Notes under the pieces: generated by a model
Database searches by the model: none
Seen by the model: the letters and a program-made list of their open reading frames with translations, nothing else
Told to the model about the DNA's origin: nothing
Made by a program: the position numbers and the translations under genes
Assembly: GCF_000016785.1 (NCBI RefSeq)
Contig: NC_009486.1
Span: 496,001 to 560,000 of the forward strand
Reading direction: 5' to 3'
DNA length: 64,000 nt
From: Thermotoga petrophila RKU-1
GTDB taxonomy: Bacteria; Thermotogota; Thermotogae; Thermotogales; Thermotogaceae
Shown here: piece after piece, positions 38,313 to 48,748 of the stretch
How the letters are laid out: each line of letters starts with the position of its first letter
Numbering within the stretch: position 1 is the first letter of the stretch

Positions 38313-39390
38313 CCATCATCACCCTCCTCCAGTTCAAAAAAAAGAGAACTAAAGAGAGTACTATCCACACGATCGGCACTAAAAAGTGATTCGAGTAAAT
38401 CGTTCTGTATCCGAAAGATCCCCTCAGATAATCCACCAAGTAGGTTGCAGGATTTCCAAGAACAACCGCTTTGATCGGCCAAGGAATTCCGGAGACATCG
38501 AAGTAAAAACCTCCGAGGAACATGAACACCTGGTTGAACACCTGCGAAGCTGCTCTCAAAGCGGAGAAGGTTTTGAACAGAGACACCATGAGCAGAGACA
38601 CACTCAGAAACGTAAGAAAGGAAAGAAGCACACCGCCTAAGAAGGATACATTGATGGGGAACTCTACTCCGTACACAAAACGTGCAAAGAGCGTCACAGA
38701 AGCGGAAGTGATGGACATGGCAAAAAGTCCGCAGACGACTATGGAGAAAAAGTAGTGATGACCTCTCAGTGGAGAAGCGAGGATTCTTTTCAAAATTCCC
38801 TGCTCTCTGTAGAGAGCGAGCTGATACGGAACAGTGAAGAGGCCGACGGACATCACACCCACAAGAAGAACGGCAGGAAGAATGTAGTGAGAGTAATTGA
38901 TAGCCTGCCTTTCTTTTTTTCTGTACTCCACTTCTACCTCCTTTACCTTTCTTAGTTGAAGGTCGAGCGACTCGAGTATGTTAGAAACAACGTTCGCAAG
39001 GACAATGGATTCCTGCCTCTCCGGAGCGTAGAGAATGGTGATCTCTACAGGAACAGAGATCTTCGTTTTGGAAAAGATGATAGCTTTTGTGAAGAGATTG
39101 TCGAAGTTCTCCGGTAGAATCACACAAACATCGATCTTTCCGTATTTGAGGTCTCTTTCAGGGTTCTGTGTTCTGATGATCTCGATACCGGATGGGAGAT
39201 GGCTGAACACACTCTCTACCAAACTACTCTCTCCCACAAGTCCTATCCTCAGGTTCATGTTAGAAGACATATCTCCGAAGATGGATACGAGAATGAGATA
39301 GAGGAGTATTGGAAAAAGGAAATTCCAAAAAAGAACGCTCTTAGTTCTGAAGTAATCGTTTTTCAGAATGGAAACAACAAGATGCCTCAT
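38305..39390 (-). CDS. ABC-2 type exporter permease
   Basis: A 361-residue permease with an N-terminal helix (LFWNFLFPILLYLILVSIFG), a large extracytoplasmic domain of about 140 residues, and five C-terminal helices. It has the ABC-2 motif REQGILKRILASPLRG. It overlaps the ATPase upstream and the split permease downstream, forming a heteromeric exporter. The substrate (drug, lipid or peptide) is not evident. Confidence 0.87.
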   Translation of the reverse strand: MRHLVVSILKNDYFRTKSVLFWNFLFPILLYLILVSIFGDMSSNMNLRIGLVGESSLVESVFSHLPSGIEIIRTQNPERDLKYGKIDVCVILPENFDNLFTKAIIFSKTKISVPVEITILYAPERQESIVLANVVSNILESLDLQLRKVKEVEVEYRKKERQAINYSHYILPAVLLVGVMSVGLFTVPYQLALYREQGILKRILASPLRGHHYFFSIVVCGLFAMSITSASVTLFARFVYGVEFPINVSFLGGVLLSFLTFLSVSLLMVSLFKTFSALRAASQVFNQVFMFLGGFYFDVSGIPWPIKAVVLGNPATYLVDYLRGSFGYRTIYSNHFLVPIVWIVLSLVLFFLNWRRVMMVE

Positions 39391-40250
39391 TCTCTGAGAT
39401 CCCTGCCTGTGAGCTTCAGGAAAACATCTTCAAGATTCGGTTTTCTTATCACGATGTTTGAAACGTTCCAATTTTTCAGGAGATCTTTTATGAGTTCTTC
39501 TGGGGCATCAGTTTCCACAACGTAGTGGTTCTCTTTTTTCTCCAAGTATCTCACGTTCACGTCCTGATCACAGTCAAACTCGACGACGGTTTTCAGCCCG
39601 GAAGAGCTTATGAGAGAGGAAGGAGTTCCTTCTGCTATGATCTTCCCGTGGTCTATGATGCAGACGTGGTCAGATAGTCTCTCTGCCTCTTCCATGTAAT
39701 GGGTGGTGAGAAAGATGGTCTTTCCAAGATTTTTGAAGTGTTCTATGGTGTCCCATATCTGCCTTCTCGCCTGTGGGTCAAGACCTGTCGTTGGTTCGTC
39801 GAGGAAAACAATCTCCGGATCGTTGATGAACGCCACAGCCACTGCGAGTCTCTGAAGCTGGCCCCCAGAGAGTGTTTTCACCATTTTTTTCTCTATGTTT
39901 TCAAGAGAAAACAATCCCATCACTTCTTTGAGATCCAATCCCGTTCCGTACAGCCCGCGGAACAATTTGAGGGTTTCCCAAACGGTGAGGTTTTCAAAAA
40001 AGGCACTTTTCTGGAGACACACACCAATTTTTCTCTTCGTTTCTCTATCTAAGACATCCTTTCTCTCACCGAAATAGTAGATCTCCCCGGAGTCTTTCTT
40101 TCTGAGACTTTCGAGTATCTCAACGGTCGTGGTTTTTCCCGCACCGTTGGGTCCAAGGAAGGAGAAAACAGTTCCACGCTCCACGGTGAAACTTATCCCG
40201 TCCACGGCCTTCACGTCACCGTAGTGTTTCTTCAGATCAACGACTTTCAA
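39387..40250 (-). CDS. ABC-2 type exporter ATPase
   Basis: An ATPase of about 287 residues of the drug/antibiotic exporter class, with Walker A GPNGAGKTT, signature LSGGQ in KTLSGGQLQRLA, Walker B VFLDEPTTGLD and the switch His in LTTHYMEEAERLS. The start is uncertain; TTG 40250 (MKVVDLKKHYG) fits family length. The frame remains open upstream to 40325, through the terminator of array B, and that part is not translated in my view. It is the first gene of the exporter operon. Confidence 0.88.
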   Translation of the reverse strand: MKVVDLKKHYGDVKAVDGISFTVERGTVFSFLGPNGAGKTTTVEILESLRKKDSGEIYYFGERKDVLDRETKRKIGVCLQKSAFFENLTVWETLKLFRGLYGTGLDLKEVMGLFSLENIEKKMVKTLSGGQLQRLAVAVAFINDPEIVFLDEPTTGLDPQARRQIWDTIEHFKNLGKTIFLTTHYMEEAERLSDHVCIIDHGKIIAEGTPSSLISSSGLKTVVEFDCDQDVNVRYLEKKENHYVVETDAPEELIKDLLKNWNVSNIVIRKPNLEDVFLKLTGRDLRE

Positions 40251-40302
40251 AATCTCCAGAAAAAATCCCCCCTTTGAATGTAATACTACCATACATTGAA
40301 AC

Positions 40303-40328
40303 AAAAAAGCGCCCCTCACGGGCACTTT
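40303..40328 (-). terminator. Terminator downstream of CRISPR array B
   Basis: On the minus strand AAAGTGCCC, loop GTGAG, GGGCGCTTT (40328-40306) then TTTG. It ends the array B transcript before the exporter operon on the same strand. Confidence 0.75.
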
Positions 40329-40386
40329 TGTTTAAAGGATGCATTGAAATTTGTTGAGCTTAGCGGAGATCATCGATACAAGACAA

Positions 40387-41215
40387 GTTTCCGTACCTCT
40401 AAGGAAGTATTGAAACTACTCAGGGATCCAGCAAAATACCTTCCGTTAGCCGTTTCCATACCTCTAAGGAACTATTGAAACCTGGTGAGGTTGATGGGGC
40501 TTTTGACTTCTTCGGTGTGTTTCCATACCTCTAAGGAACTATTGAAACGCGGGATTATCCGGCGGGCTTTTGGTGTGCTTTAAAAATGTTTCCATACCTC
40601 TAAGGAACTATTGAAACAACTTCATACTCACCGACTACTGCATCAAAAGAAGTGTTTCCATACCTCTAAGGAACTATTGAAACCGCTCGGCGGCGTAGGC
40701 TGGGCTGTGGCAGTATTCTGTTTCCATACCTCTAAGGAACTATTGAAACTCGGTTTGTGCACTATCACTTCTCCGCTTGAGAGCGGTTTCCATACCTCTA
40801 AGGAACTATTGAAACGCTCCTCGAAAAGTATCCTGTCCACGTGGAGATTTAGTTTCCATACCTCTAAGGAACTATTGAAACCCGTCTGCTTCAACAGCGA
40901 TTATTGCGAACGTATCTTTGTTTCCATACCTCTAAGGAACTATTGAAACCTTTTATCATACCTCATTTTTCCGGATTGTCAATGTTTCCATACCTCTAAG
41001 GAACTATTGAAACTGAACGCTGAGAACGATGTTGCAACGAGGTTCAACCTGTTTCCATACCTCTAAGGAACTATTGAAACATTAATGGCCGTGTAAAAAT
41101 GATTGCAGAGGCAACCGGTTTCCATACCTCTAAGGAACTATTGAAACAATAGAGAAATCATATCGTATGCTCCCGCATTGTGCCCGTTTCCATACCTCTA
41201 AGGAACTATTGAAAC
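40387..41215 (-). CRISPR. CRISPR array B: 13 repeats, 12 spacers
   Basis: Thirteen 30-bp repeats start at 40387, 40452, 40519, 40588, 40654, 40720, 40786, 40852, 40920, 40984, 41051, 41118 and 41186, with spacers of 34-39 bases. Repeats are the reverse complement of those in array A. The leader-distal one (40387-40416) is degenerate and carries G10C in the transcribed sense, the same change as the terminal repeat of array A. Transcription is on the minus strand from the leader at right. Spacer 2 (41081-41117) equals spacer 2 of array A over all 37 bases. Confidence 0.98.
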
Positions 41216-41750
41216 CCGTTGAGTTCAAGAGAAATTATACCACAAACACAATCTGAAAGCAAGATGTTTTTTGACCTTCCATATCCTCCCTTTCCATAAA
41301 CCATTCTAACACACAAGAGAGCACCTTCAAGTACTGTTTGGAAAAATGGAATAATTGCATAGTCCAACAACGAAAGAACACAAGCAAAAAACAGAAGATA
41401 AATTATATCAACCTACGTCAGGGCATTTTGAGGTGTTTCTGGTAAAAATCGATTAGTTCCATGTTTCACAAATAGATGAAAGAAGGTATTCCTCAGTGTG
41501 TTAGAAGTTAACTACTAATTTCTCGAATTCAAAGCACTTACACGTCATCGATTACCACAAATTCTCTTCGTATTGTCTCTTCATATCATCCATTATTCCT
41601 TTTTTAACGCATAGCTTCCGGTACCACAAACCTGCATGAAATTTTTCGTTACCGGTAATTGCATACTCTGTATCGACCTTCCAATGCCAGGTACACGCAT
41701 CACCTACTTTGTGAATGATTGGAACTAACCTGGTTTGTATGCATAAAACA
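41216..41750 (-). repeat. CRISPR leader copy B, inverted partner of 27401-27935
   Basis: Reverse complement of leader A with 15 differences in 535 bp; the array-proximal 149 bp are identical. The ORF remnant keeps frame and stop but has no start. Similarity ends at 41750, and the remaining 91 bp to the next gene are unrelated AT-rich sequence. No other gene is seen. Confidence 0.93.
41234..41262 (-). promoter_or_regulatory. Leader promoter of CRISPR array B
   Basis: On the minus strand TTGCTT (41262-41257) and TATAAT (41239-41234) are 17 bp apart, identical to the promoter of array A. Confidence 0.75.
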
Positions 41751-41841
41751 TAATATGTTAAAACAAATATATTTCACACTAACACAAAAGCAAAGAACAG
41801 AGTGGTAAAATTTTTCAAAACTTTTTTGGAGGTGTTCTGAG

Positions 41842-42567
41842 GTGATCGTTCTTGTGTTCCTTGGGGGTATCCTCGCGGGCTTTTTAAATGTTCTTGCAGG
41901 TGGTGGCTCAATGATCACACTTCCCATTCTAACAGCGCTGGGACTCGGAATAGATGTTGCAAACGGAACAAACAGGATCGCCATAATACTTCAAAATCTT
42001 GTGGCAATTGAAAGGTTCAAAGCCAAGAAAGTTCTAAAAATAAAAGAAGCGATTCTTGTTGCTTTGCCGGCCATAGTGGGAGCGATCTTAGGGAGTTCCA
42101 TAGCGGTTCAGATAGAAAAAGAATTGCTTCAGAAAATCGTTGGTGTTATCTTCCTCGTCATGGCCGTTTCTCTTGTCTGGAAACCAAGAATTTGGCTTGA
42201 GGATAGATCCGTCAAGAGAAACTGGGTTCTCATATACATCGCCTTCTTTCTGATCGGTATTTACGGTGGGTTCATTCAAGCGGGAGTGGGCTTTCTTCTC
42301 ATGCCGGCAATCACTCTTCTTCTTGGATACGAACTGGTCAAAACAAACGCGATAAAAGTTTTTATCGTAGCCTCGTACAACATAATCTCGCTGATAATTT
42401 TCATTCTGAACGGAAAGGTTAATTTCCTCTACGGCTTGATTCTCGCGCTTGGAAATATGACAGGAGCGTGGCTTGCAGCTACTTTCTCCGTTAAGAAGGG
42501 GGCAAATTGGGTGAGATGGATCGTCTTTGCGGCAATAATCGTGGTTGGAATAAGATACGTTTTTTAA
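41842..42567 (+). CDS. TauE/SafE-family sulfite or organic anion exporter-like permease
   Basis: A 241-residue membrane protein with about seven to eight helices and two TauE/SafE half-repeats: GGILAGFLNVLAGGGSMITLP near the start and GIYGGFIQAGVGFLLMPAITL in the middle. Members export sulphite, sulphoacetate or related anions, but the substrate here is unknown. GTG 41842 follows GGAGGTG. Confidence 0.87.
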   Translation: MIVLVFLGGILAGFLNVLAGGGSMITLPILTALGLGIDVANGTNRIAIILQNLVAIERFKAKKVLKIKEAILVALPAIVGAILGSSIAVQIEKELLQKIVGVIFLVMAVSLVWKPRIWLEDRSVKRNWVLIYIAFFLIGIYGGFIQAGVGFLLMPAITLLLGYELVKTNAIKVFIVASYNIISLIIFILNGKVNFLYGLILALGNMTGAWLAATFSVKKGANWVRWIVFAAIIVVGIRYVF

Positions 42568-42645
42568 TTAACTTTCAATCAAAAAGAAATAGAAGTGTGC
42601 CATGATAGAAGATGGAATAATGCATAAAGTGAGGGAGGTGTACCA

Positions 42646-43233
42646 GTGACAAAGAAAGAACCTGGAATAATCGTTGGTGTAAGCAACAGGCATGTCCATC
42701 TCTCAAAAGAGGACCTGGAGATTCTCTTCGGCAAAGGCTACGAACTCACCCCCATAAAAGATCTCAGACAGCCCGGTCAGTACGCAGCGAAAGAGACAGT
42801 GACCATAGTAGGACCGAAAGGCGCGATAGAGAACGTTCGCGTACTGGGACCTGTCAGAAGAGAAACACAGGTCGAGATCTCCAGAACGGATGCCTTCAAA
42901 CTCGGACTCAGACCCCCTGTTAGAGACTCGGGAGATCTCGAGGGAACACCGGGAATAGTCATCATAGGTCCAAACGGCATTCTGGTTAAAGAGAAGGGAG
43001 TCATCATAGCAAAAAGACACATACACATGCACCCAAAGGATGCCGAACACTATGGAGTTAAAGACAAAGATCTTGTGAAGGTGATCGTTGAAAGCGGAGA
43101 CAGAAAACTGATCTTCGATGATGTTCTCATAAGAGTGAGGGAAGACTTCGCACTGGAATTCCACGTGGACACAGATGAAGCGAACGCAGCGATGCTCAAC
43201 ACTGGGGACTTCGTTTATATCGTGGAGTTCTAA
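42646..43233 (+). CDS. pduL: PduL-type phosphate acyltransferase (phosphotransacetylase)
   Basis: A 195-residue PduL protein with two beta-barrel half-repeats. The zinc-site histidines are in SNRHVHLSKED and AKRHIHMHPKDAEHYG. It interconverts acyl-CoA and acyl-phosphate. It has no microcompartment-targeting N-terminal extension and no shell genes nearby, so it is probably a housekeeping enzyme in acetate formation. GTG 42646 follows GGGAGGTG. Confidence 0.9.
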   Translation: MTKKEPGIIVGVSNRHVHLSKEDLEILFGKGYELTPIKDLRQPGQYAAKETVTIVGPKGAIENVRVLGPVRRETQVEISRTDAFKLGLRPPVRDSGDLEGTPGIVIIGPNGILVKEKGVIIAKRHIHMHPKDAEHYGVKDKDLVKVIVESGDRKLIFDDVLIRVREDFALEFHVDTDEANAAMLNTGDFVYIVEF

Positions 43234-43264
43234 AAAAATAAAAAGGGGAGCGTTCGCTCCCCTT
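43233..43264 (-). terminator. Terminator of dnaK-hsp20 (shared with pduL end)
   Basis: AAGGGGAGCG-TT-CGCTCCCCTT (43243-43264) is a perfect hairpin that abuts the hsp20 stop. On the minus strand it is followed by TTTATTTTTTTA. On the plus strand it follows pduL but without a U run. Confidence 0.85.
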
Positions 43265-43706
43265 ACTCCTGAACTTCCACCTCGATTACTTTCCTCTTCC
43301 TCTCCTCTTTCTTTGGCACCCTTATCGTGAGAACTCCGTTCTTGTACTCTGCTTTGATCTTTTCTGCGTCGACGTAGTCTGGGAGTCTGATTGCCCTTTC
43401 GAATTTTCCAGCGCTTCTTTCAACGTAGTAATAGTTTTTACCTTTCTGTTCTCTTTCGACCTTCTTCTCACCGGAGATCTTCAGGATATTCTCTTCAACC
43501 GTTATTTTGACGTCTTTTCTGTCTATGCCTGGGATTTCTACTTCTATCACTACTTCATCGTCTGTTTCGTACACATCCATGTCTGGTGCAAAGAACTCCT
43601 TAGCGGGTCTGACCTCCGTCCTGAAGAAGTCATCGAAGAGCCTGTCGATCTCCCTCTGGAGTTCCCTGAACGGCCTGAAGATGTCTTCTCTTCTTCCAAG
43701 GAGCAT
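43263..43706 (-). CDS. Small heat-shock protein, Hsp20/alpha-crystallin family
   Basis: A 147-residue sHSP. The N-terminal arm FRPFRELQREIDRLFDDFFR is followed by an alpha-crystallin domain (about 42-140) with DVYETDDEVVIEVEIPG and the A-x-x-x-N-G-V-L motif AEYKNGVLTI. The C-terminal IEVEVQ includes an I-x-V-type anchor. It holds unfolding proteins for DnaK, whose gene is 15 bp upstream in the same operon. ATG follows AAGGGGGTGA. Confidence 0.94.
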   Translation of the reverse strand: MLLGRREDIFRPFRELQREIDRLFDDFFRTEVRPAKEFFAPDMDVYETDDEVVIEVEIPGIDRKDVKITVEENILKISGEKKVEREQKGKNYYYVERSAGKFERAIRLPDYVDAEKIKAEYKNGVLTIRVPKKEERKRKVIEVEVQE

Positions 43707-43721
43707 CGTGTCACCCCCTTT

Positions 43722-45512
43722 TCACTGGTTCGATGTTTCTCCACCAGTTGCAGATTTGTAGAGGTATTCTCCTATCTTCATACTTTCCTTCTGGAGATCA
43801 TCGAAGAGCATCTTCACTTTTGGTATGTCGTTTCTGTTTATCGCGTCTCTGAGTTCTCTGATCATGTCTTCGAGTCTGGACTTGAGATCCGCTGGTATCT
43901 TATCTCCGTGTTCTTTCAGAGTCTTTTCTACGCTGTATGCGAGATCGTCTGCTCTGTTCTTGAGTTCGATTTCTTCTTTGAGACGTTTGTCCTGTTCTTC
44001 GTATCTTTTCGCATCTTCTATCATTCTCTTTATTTCGTCTTCGGAGAGCTTGTGTCTTCCTGTGACTACCATGGACTGTTCTTTTCCAGAACCGAGATCT
44101 TTTGCGGAAACGTGGACTATTCCGTCGCTGTCTATGTCGAACGTGACCTCTATCTGAGGAACACCCCTCGGTGCCGGTGGAATTCCAACGAGTTTGAAGC
44201 TTCCAAGGAAGATGTTTTCCCTCGCAATCGGCCTTTCACCCTGATAGACTCTGATTTCTACTTCGGTCTGACCGTCTTCAACCGTTGTGAAGATCTTGCT
44301 CTTCCTCACGGGTATCTTGGTGTTCCTCGGGATTATCGGTTCGAAGAGTCCGCCTTTGACTTCTATTCCGAGTGTTAGTGGTGTTACATCGACGAGAACG
44401 ATATCTCTTCCCTTTGCTCCTTCGGTGCCTGCGAGTATCGCCGCCTGAATCGCTGCTCCGATAGCAACTGCTTCGTCCGGGTTGACGCTCTTGTTGGGTT
44501 CTTTTCCGAAGAACTCCTTTATGAACCTCTGCACCATTGGAACTCTGGTCATACCGCCGACGAGTATGATTTCGTCGATATCCTGTGGTGAGAGCTTTGC
44601 ATCGTTCAGTGCCTGTTCGATTGGGCCTCTTGTCATTTCGACGAGATCTCTTGTGAGCGATTCGAAGAGACTTCTGGTGATTCTCATTTCAAGGTGCAGA
44701 GGCTGTCCGCTCGGAGAGACAGCGATGAACGGCAAACTCACATCGGTTTCCATCTTCGTTGAAAGCTCTATCTTGGCTTTTTCGGCAGCGTCTCTCAATC
44801 TCTGAAGCGCCTGTCTGTCTTCTCTGAGATCTATTCCGTGCTGTTTTTTGAATTCCTCTGCCATCCAGTCGATGAGTCTCTGATCGAAGTCGTCTCCACC
44901 GAGGTGGTTGTTACCAGCTGTAGCGATGACTTCGATCACACCTTCTCCTATCTCGAGTATGGAGACATCGAACGTTCCACCACCGAGGTCGTAAACCAGC
45001 ACTTTCTCTTCTTTTCCAGCTTTATCGAGTCCGTAAGCGAGGGCCGCTGCGGTTGGTTCGTTGATGATCCTCAAGACCTCAAGACCTGCTATGATTCCAG
45101 CCTCTTTCGTTGCCTGTCTTTGGGCATCGTTGAAGTAAGCGGGACAGGTGATGACGGCTTTCTTTATTTCACCACCGAGGTACGCTTCCGCGTCGTTCTT
45201 CAGCTTCTTGAGGATGAACGCGCTGATCTCCTGAGGAGTGTATTCTTTATCGTCTATTCTCACTTTGTAATCAGTTCCCATTTTTCTCTTTATGGATTTT
45301 ATCGTTCGTTCAGGATTGAGTATCATCTGTCTCTTGGCGGGTTCTCCTACGAGTATCTCTCCACTCTTTGTGAACGCAACCACGGATGGTGTGACCCTGC
45401 TTCCTTCAGCGTTCGGTATCACTTCAACTGTACCGTCCGGTTTCATCCAAGCTATAACAGAATTTGTCGTTCCAAGGTCTATTCCCACAACGAATTCTTT
45501 CTTTTCTGCCAT
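43722..45512 (-). CDS. dnaK: Chaperone DnaK (Hsp70)
   Basis: A 596-residue Hsp70. ATPase motifs are [28 protein letters not shown] and [10 protein letters not shown]; then come the linker, a beta-sandwich peptide-binding domain ([13 protein letters not shown], about 380-500) and the helical lid. It refolds proteins with GrpE and DnaJ, which are not encoded here. Its promoter is near-consensus and carries an unusual palindrome at the start point. No CIRCE element was found. Confidence 0.97.
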   Translation of the reverse strand: MAEKKEFVVGIDLGTTNSVIAWMKPDGTVEVIPNAEGSRVTPSVVAFTKSGEILVGEPAKRQMILNPERTIKSIKRKMGTDYKVRIDDKEYTPQEISAFILKKLKNDAEAYLGGEIKKAVITCPAYFNDAQRQATKEAGIIAGLEVLRIINEPTAAALAYGLDKAGKEEKVLVYDLGGGTFDVSILEIGEGVIEVIATAGNNHLGGDDFDQRLIDWMAEEFKKQHGIDLREDRQALQRLRDAAEKAKIELSTKMETDVSLPFIAVSPSGQPLHLEMRITRSLFESLTRDLVEMTRGPIEQALNDAKLSPQDIDEIILVGGMTRVPMVQRFIKEFFGKEPNKSVNPDEAVAIGAAIQAAILAGTEGAKGRDIVLVDVTPLTLGIEVKGGLFEPIIPRNTKIPVRKSKIFTTVEDGQTEVEIRVYQGERPIARENIFLGSFKLVGIPPAPRGVPQIEVTFDIDSDGIVHVSAKDLGSGKEQSMVVTGRHKLSEDEIKRMIEDAKRYEEQDKRLKEEIELKNRADDLAYSVEKTLKEHGDKIPADLKSRLEDMIRELRDAINRNDIPKVKMLFDDLQKESMKIGEYLYKSATGGETSNQ

Positions 45513-45533
45513 TGTGCCACCTCCTCAGAACCT

Positions 45534-45580
45534 TTTCTCATCCATGAGAAATTATAGTGAGGCACAGAATGGGATGTCAA
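45534..45580 (-). promoter_or_regulatory. dnaK promoter with start-site palindrome
   Basis: On the minus strand TTGACA (45580-45575) and TATAAT (45556-45551) have 18-bp spacing. Immediately after the -10 a perfect palindrome, TTTCTCAT-GG-ATGAGAAA (45551-45534), spans the expected start point. It could be an operator or a 5' mRNA hairpin. Confidence 0.75.
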
Positions 45581-45745
45581 GGGGTCGTATGAGAATTTGT
45601 ACAAACATATATTCGTCTCATAATGATGGAAATCGAATATATAATTTTTTAGAAACAATATCGTATAGCAAATGAAACTTTTGAATGATAATAACAATTC
45701 AGATCGAAAGTGAGCTATAATTTGTTCTGTCGGGGAGGGATCGAA

Positions 45746-48700
45746 GTGAAGATCGCGGAAATCTCTTCGAGAAGACCCATAGCCATCTTTATGCTGTTGA
45801 CAGCTGTTGTCTTCCTTGGTTTCATTTCGTTTCAGCATCTCAAGCTGGATTTTCTTCCTCAGATAGAGTACCCTTACGCTGTTGTTATAACCACGTACAT
45901 GGGAGCGGGCACGGAAGAAGTCGAAGAACTCGTAACCAAACCTCTTGAAGGGTACATTTCCTCAACTCCGGGTGTTAGAAGGTTCACCTCCATGTCGATG
46001 GATTCCGTTTCTTTCATCCTCGTCGAGTTCGACTGGAATGTGAAAACCTCCGAAGCCGTTGGAAGACTCTCAAGGTACGTAGATCTTGCCACTCGCGACC
46101 TGCCAGAGGGTGCGAATCCTGTGGTCGTAGAGTTCGATCCTTCCTTACTTCCCGTGTATGCTTTCTCAACGGAAGATGACTACGAAGATGTCGTGTCGAA
46201 AATCAAAAGACTGCCGGAAGTCGCCAGTGTAGAAGTGATGGGAAAACCAGAAAAAATCGTCGAGGTTATACTTGATCAGGAGAAAATAAAACGGTTCGAT
46301 GTTGATCCTTCGTTGATAGAGACCATCCTTTCAGGGAATCTCGTTTACCCGTTCGGCTATGTGAGCGATTCTGAAGGAAACATTTACCCCGTTTCCGTCG
46401 ATGGCCGGTTTGAGAACATAGAAGATCTCAAAAACACAATAGTTGGTTTCAGGGGAGTGAAATACCAGTCCCTTCTGCAGGGTAAGGTACCGAACATACT
46501 CGTTCCCGTGAGATTGAGAAACATAGCCGAGGTTAATATAACGAACGAAAGCGTTCAGGGAGAAGTCAGGGTCAACGGAAAGAAGGCTTCTCTCATCGCT
46601 ATCTACAAAAGAAGCGGTGCGAACACCGTCAAAACTGTCCGTGAAATAAAGAGGATACTGAGAGATTCCAAAATAAATTACATAGAGGCCATGAACCAGG
46701 CTTATTACACTGAAAGAGCGATCGACAATCTTCTCAAGAATCTTCTCTACGGCTTCATCGCGGCTTTCGTGGTGGTTTTGATCTTTTTGAAGGATTTCAC
46801 GTCAACCATCGTCACTTCGTTTTCCATTCCGCTGTCCCTCACGATCACCTTTGTTCTTCTTTACGCCTTCGGCTTGAACCTCGACACGCTCACGCTGGGC
46901 GGTCTCATCATGGCACTGGGAATGCTGGTGGACAATTCCATAGTCGTGTTTGAGAACATATACCGCCATCGCTCCCTCGGTGATCCAATACCGGACGCTG
47001 CGAGAAAAGGTGCGGGAGAGGTGTGGCTGGCGATTCTTGCTTCCACACTCACAACCGTTTCTGTTTTTCTTCCCATAGTGTTCTTCACAGGTTTTGTAGT
47101 GAGACTGTTCAAGTATTTCGCCATTGCGTTCGTCTTCGCACTTTCTTCTTCGCTGTTCGTATCTACAGTCGTCGTTCCAGCGGGTACAAGGTGGATAAAG
47201 CCAAGAAGAGGAAAACTCACCGAAGCACTGCAAAAGCATTATCGGAAGGCATTGGAATGGTGTTTGAAGAGAAAGAAACTGGTCCTGGTGATTTCTTTTG
47301 CTCTGGTTGCAATCTCCGTGATTTACCTTCTTTCGAAACCTCTGGGTTTTCTCCCGTCTTTCCAGACGAATCTCATGGTGATAGATGTGAAACTTCCCTC
47401 TCAGTCGTCTTATGAAAAAACCACCGAAGCTGTAGAGCAAATAGAAGATTACCTGAACAAACACAGAAACGAGTACAAAATCTCTTCTTTCTACTCGGAA
47501 GTTGGAATAACGAATATCTACTCTCAAATAATGGGAAGGGGACAGAACGAAGCAAGAATAATGGTGAACCTCGGAGGAAGCAGGAGGGAATTCGCGAAAA
47601 ACAGAGAGAAACTGAAGAATGCCATCTCCCAGCTGAACATTCCAGAAGCGAAAATAGAAGTTCTTGAGCAATCACAGCAGATATACGAAATTCTGGGCTA
47701 TCCTGTGACGATCGAAGTGAGAGGAGATGATCTTTCTCTGATACAGGAAAAAGCAAAAGAAATCTTCGAGCGTTTAAGGGAACTGCAGGAAGTCAAAAAG
47801 ATTCAGATAAGAAATTCCTTTGAAAAGGAAGTCCTTCATGTGAAAATAGACCGGAACAAAGCCCTCATGAACGGTGTGGTGACAGGCCAGGTCTTTTTGG
47901 ATCTCCAGACCTACCTTCTCGGGAAGAAAATCGGAACACTGAGAACGGAAGAAGGAACACTTCCCATCGTTTTGAAAAAGGCAAAATCTCTATCTCCCGA
48001 AGACTTATCGAAGATTTCGCTTACTGGTCTCAAAGGGGATGTCTCTCTTGGTGCAGTTTCAAACATATCGAGGGAAACACTTCCTTCTATAGTGGAACAC
48101 TCCGATGGAGAACGTGTTGTTTACGTAGATCTGGTGAGTATAGAAGGTTCGATCGGCGAAGTTGCAAAGAAAGTAGAAAATCTTCTAAATGAAATTGATC
48201 TTTCTGGTGTAAAAGTGGAAATCACCGGACAGAAAAGTTTCATGGACGAAGCGTTTTCGGAGCTTCAGTATGTTGTTTACATAGCGATCGCACTCGTATA
48301 CATGATTCTCGCTGCGCAGTTCGAGTCTTTCACACTGCCTTTCATTATATTCTTCACCATACCCTTCGCTGTCGTTGGGGTTGCCTTCGCGGTTTTCGTG
48401 AACGGATACTCACTGAATGTACCCGTTCTTGTTGGTCTTCTCACCCTTTCGGGAACGGTTGTGAACAACGCCATCGTGATGCTGACAAGAATAGAACAGA
48501 TAAGACAGGAAAAAGGTCTCTTAGAGGCCACACTTGAAGGTGCTCAGAGCAGGTTGAGACCCATCCTGATGACCACCTTCACCACGATCGTTGCGCTTCT
48601 ACCAACTGCACTTAGCCACGCAGAAGGATCGGAAATAGAGTCTCCAATATCGTGGGTGGTGATCTTTGGAATGCTTATATCCATGCTGTTCACTTTGTTT

Positions 48701-48748
48701 GTGATCCCTGTGATCTACACTGCGATCAGAAGAAAAGTCAGAGTATAG
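45746..48748 (+). CDS. RND-family efflux transporter, AcrB/MMPL-like
   Basis: A 1000-residue RND transporter with twelve helices: helix 1 at about 12-30, two large periplasmic loops, and two six-helix halves. RND motifs are seen, such as GLNLDTLTLGGLIMALGMLVDNSIVVFENI with the proton-relay acidic residue. It lacks an adjacent membrane-fusion protein or TolC gene. A TATAAT at 45716-45721 probably starts its mRNA; GTG 45746 follows GGGAGGGAT. Substrate unknown. Its stop overlaps the convergent argR by 11 bp. Confidence 0.9.
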   Translation: MKIAEISSRRPIAIFMLLTAVVFLGFISFQHLKLDFLPQIEYPYAVVITTYMGAGTEEVEELVTKPLEGYISSTPGVRRFTSMSMDSVSFILVEFDWNVKTSEAVGRLSRYVDLATRDLPEGANPVVVEFDPSLLPVYAFSTEDDYEDVVSKIKRLPEVASVEVMGKPEKIVEVILDQEKIKRFDVDPSLIETILSGNLVYPFGYVSDSEGNIYPVSVDGRFENIEDLKNTIVGFRGVKYQSLLQGKVPNILVPVRLRNIAEVNITNESVQGEVRVNGKKASLIAIYKRSGANTVKTVREIKRILRDSKINYIEAMNQAYYTERAIDNLLKNLLYGFIAAFVVVLIFLKDFTSTIVTSFSIPLSLTITFVLLYAFGLNLDTLTLGGLIMALGMLVDNSIVVFENIYRHRSLGDPIPDAARKGAGEVWLAILASTLTTVSVFLPIVFFTGFVVRLFKYFAIAFVFALSSSLFVSTVVVPAGTRWIKPRRGKLTEALQKHYRKALEWCLKRKKLVLVISFALVAISVIYLLSKPLGFLPSFQTNLMVIDVKLPSQSSYEKTTEAVEQIEDYLNKHRNEYKISSFYSEVGITNIYSQIMGRGQNEARIMVNLGGSRREFAKNREKLKNAISQLNIPEAKIEVLEQSQQIYEILGYPVTIEVRGDDLSLIQEKAKEIFERLRELQEVKKIQIRNSFEKEVLHVKIDRNKALMNGVVTGQVFLDLQTYLLGKKIGTLRTEEGTLPIVLKKAKSLSPEDLSKISLTGLKGDVSLGAVSNISRETLPSIVEHSDGERVVYVDLVSIEGSIGEVAKKVENLLNEIDLSGVKVEITGQKSFMDEAFSELQYVVYIAIALVYMILAAQFESFTLPFIIFFTIPFAVVGVAFAVFVNGYSLNVPVLVGLLTLSGTVVNNAIVMLTRIEQIRQEKGLLEATLEGAQSRLRPILMTTFTTIVALLPTALSHAEGSEIESPISWVVIFGMLISMLFTLFVIPVIYTAIRRKVRV

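Noticed and set aside
40611-40946. Repetitive open frames with FHTSKELLK or FNSSLEVWK units
   Set aside because: They are translations of CRISPR repeats, which lack stops in some frames; not genes.
45513-45745. CIRCE (HrcA) element upstream of dnaK
   Set aside because: No TTAGCACTC-N9-GAGTGCTAA-like sequence is present; the only palindrome is a different one at the start site.
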